DNA of 64,000 nucleotides from Dendrocalamus latiflorus (Eukaryota; Streptophyta; Magnoliopsida; Poales; Poaceae): positions 25,859,572-25,923,571 of the forward strand of contig CM029612.1 of assembly GCA_017311315.1 (NCBI GenBank). Direction: 5' to 3'. The stretch's first letter is position 1. Each line of letters starts with the position of its first letter. Shown one piece after another: positions 61,973 through 64,000 of the stretch. Below the pieces are notes generated by a model. It searched no databases. It was not told the DNA's origin and saw nothing but the letters and a program-made list of their open reading frames with translations. The translations under genes and the position numbers were made by a program.

Positions 61973-63263
61973 CACTACTATAAAACAAGCTATACTGGAC
62001 GTTTCATCACAGACGGTTTATGTGAAGCCATCTGTGCTTTGATTATTACAGACAGTTCATAGCTAAAACCATCTCTGAAACTATCACAGACGGCTAGGTT
62101 TAAAAGCCGTATGAGATATGCGTACTATCATAGAAGGTTTTTAATTAGAACCGTCTATGAAACTACTACAGACGATTCGTATAACAAACCGTCTCTGATA
62201 TGTGCATTATCACAGACGGTTTGTATAATAAACCATCTCTGATAATGACACGTTACCGATCCGTGGCGTATCCTCCAGATTTCGATCTCACTCATCCATT
62301 CTCTCCACATCGAATGGCAGACATTAGTTCTTCCCATCGCTCGGCCCTTATTAATTACTCCCCATCTACCTTCCACCGATAGTCACGCGTGAGTTCATCC
62401 ATTATATAGCTTCCTGCATCCTCCCCTCGACAACGCCAACTACTACCGTCAGCTAGTGCCTCCGTTGTGATATCACGGTTGACTACACAACACACTCTTG
62501 TTATAAGTGTCGTAAGAGTGTCTTCTACAGTCTCACCATCGTGCCACAAAGGTGGTGCTACTGCCATCCGCTGCATCTAGCTTGTTCCTTGACGACGCTG
62601 ACTACCGCCGTGAGTTAGCGCTTCCGTTGTGACACCACGGTAAACTGCACAACACACTCTTGTCGTAAGTGTCGTAAGAGTGTATTATGTAGTCTCACCC
62701 GTCGTGCCACAAAGGTGGCGCTACTGCCGCCTCTCCATTGCCGATGATATCTGACCGCCATCTAATGCATCCAGCTTCTACTGTCTGCCAGGATCTCTGC
62801 TTCTTATATATTCTTGCTGTAATGATGGATTCTAATCTTAATGAAAATAGAATGTGCTGTTGTGTTTGCTACTGTATTTACTTGTTTCAAAGGGCATAGG
62901 TAACATTATTTCTTGAGGTTGCCAAAAAATAGAAAAAATTTTAGATATAGAATGAACTATCACAGACGGTTTAACTATAAACCATCTATGAAGGATTATC
63001 ATAGACGGTTCTATATACCAACATCTGTGATACGCATCAATCAGAGAAGATTGGTAACTAGAATCATCTATGATGTGTGAGTATCACATACGGTTTTTGT
63101 TTTGAGTTGTCTGTCAAACTGTTTATGTTGTCTTTATCACAGACGGCTCATAAACCGTTTATGGTAACCTCCGATTATCACTGACACATAAATACAGGCG
63201 GTTTAGAAAACCGTCTGTGATGACAGTTCTGAACCGTTTATGATAAACTTTTTTGTAGTAATG
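61973..63263. mobile_element. Small non-autonomous CACTA-type element, 1291 bp, TSD AAG
   Basis: The left end is CACTACTATAAAACAAGC. The right end, reverse-complemented, is CATTACTACAAAAAAGTT. AAG flanks both sides (61970-61972 and 63264-63266). Subterminal zones (61990-62240 and 62950-63240) hold many TCACAGACGGTTT / AAACCGTCTGTGA motifs in both orientations. The one-base change in the right terminus (CATTA for CACTA) may have immobilised it. No transposase frame is present. Confidence 0.85.
62415..62745. repeat. Direct repeat of ~160 bp inside the small CACTA element
   Basis: Two copies (about 62425-62575 and 62592-62745) share GCGCTTCCGTTGTGA / GTGCCTCCGTTGTGA, CACAACACACTCTTGT, AAGTGTCGTAAGAGTGT, AGTCTCACC and GTGCCACAAAGGTGG. 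Similarity is about 85% by eye. Confidence 0.8.
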
Positions 63264-64000
63264 AAGAGTCGAGCGCCTCGATACCTAGGTTATTCTCCAC
63301 TTTAGCCTCATAGGCGAAGGTTGGTCTCGAGGTTCCAAATGAGACCCTTTGGCGAAGGGTGCTATTTTCGCCAAAGGGTGGCGTAGATCCTTGCGCTCCG
63401 CACTACCTTTTTCATCTTCTAGTGTCAGCTTAGGGCAAAGGGGTTAGATGGGGCCACTCCACAATAGTAACCTCTCACTTGGGAGGCCCTACTACATAAG
63501 AGATGAACGTAACTTCACCGTTGTGCCCCCTTCCATCCCCTCTGTTTGAAGCCTAGCTGACTTCCCTAGCTCTTTTTCTACTTTGTCTCTTGCATTTTGA
63601 TTCAGAGGGAAACATATTGTTGTTAGTGAGGTAATTATGTATGAGGTGTAGGGTTGATACTTTTTTGTTGCTCCTTGTTGATTGTTGCACCGTGGCAGGG
63701 TGTATAAGAATTTTCGAAATTGATGTACAACACATGAGTAAATTGTTTTGTGAAATCAATTGAATTTCTAACCTTCTGATCCGCTTGAATATTTGTGCTC
63801 CGGTCGGCGGAGTCGTTGCCTTATCGGCGGCAATAGGGAGTTATGGCGAGGTTTCACTGAGTTAGGGGTTAGGTTCATAGTGGTGGGTAGCAAAGGCCAC
63901 ATGGAAGTGAGGCAATGGTCGCACTGCAGGCCACGAGCATGGAGGAGGGCAGTAGCGACAAGATCCAGGTAGCATGTTTGGTTGAGGAAGTAGGAGGCAT
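63264..64000. other. Repeat-like DNA to the window edge, no gene recognised
   Basis: It includes GAGACCCTTTGGCGAAGGGT and TTTTCGCCAAAGGGTGGCGT (63340-63390), a small inverted repeat. No domain-bearing ORF. The first part probably continues the repeat at 61621-61972. Confidence 0.35.

Overview
This window is nuclear DNA of a grass, probably a panicoid. The signs are spliced genes with plant-type proteins, long introns, dense LTR retrotransposons, MITEs, and a CACTA transposon whose subterminal repeat is TTTGCCGAGTG, a motif common in panicoid CACTA elements. No prokaryotic feature, tRNA, rRNA or CRISPR array was seen.

Genes of the host plant. (1) 1-740 (+): the last three exons of cytosolic glucose-6-phosphate dehydrogenase, cut by the window edge. 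(2) 6926-12605 (+): a nine-exon DEK-type chromatin protein, 609 aa, with a long acidic repetitive tail. (3) 13560-14228 (+): a single-coding-exon NF-YB (HAP3) histone-fold transcription factor, about 0.95 kb downstream of DEK. (4) 38914-41855 (-): an NPF/PTR-family transporter with two alternative, tandem-duplicated first exons. A fifth possible coding exon (60310-60581, -) and a possible gene split by the CACTA insertion (28.6 and 38.2 kb, -) were not identified.

Mobile DNA makes up most of 15-38 kb and 47-64 kb. At 2.6-3.7 kb lies a decayed plant-mobile-domain (MAIN-like) pseudogene. At 16-25 kb lies an old LTR-type repeat that carries a truncated Tat-lineage Ty3/gypsy element (18368-22646). 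That element keeps its 5' LTR, gag and protease, lacks RT and IN, and is flanked by two 643-bp copies of its own host sequence. At 26.6-28.2 kb is a minus-strand fragment of another gypsy pol. At 28777-38119 is a full-length CACTA element (TSD AAC) with an open seven-exon TNP1-type gene and a broken TNP2 transposase. At 47655-59069 is a full-length Tat-lineage gypsy element (TSD GTCAT) on the minus strand, with decayed gag-pol, an antisense ORF region and tandem repeats. At 59103-59636 is a hAT-type element (8-bp TSD), and at 61973-63263 a small CACTA-type element (TSD AAG). MITEs lie at about 1.0, 9.5, 14.5 and 61.3 kb.

The host genes have unrelated housekeeping or regulatory roles (pentose-phosphate flux, chromatin, CCAAT-box transcription, peptide/nitrate-type transport) and do not form a visible functional cluster. 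The strongest structural observations are: the CACTA transposase interrupted by a copy of the element's own 5' subterminal DNA; the gypsy element bracketed by duplicated target DNA with a 3-bp microhomology junction; the duplicated NPF first exons; and the TATA-bearing minisatellites shared by both Tat elements.
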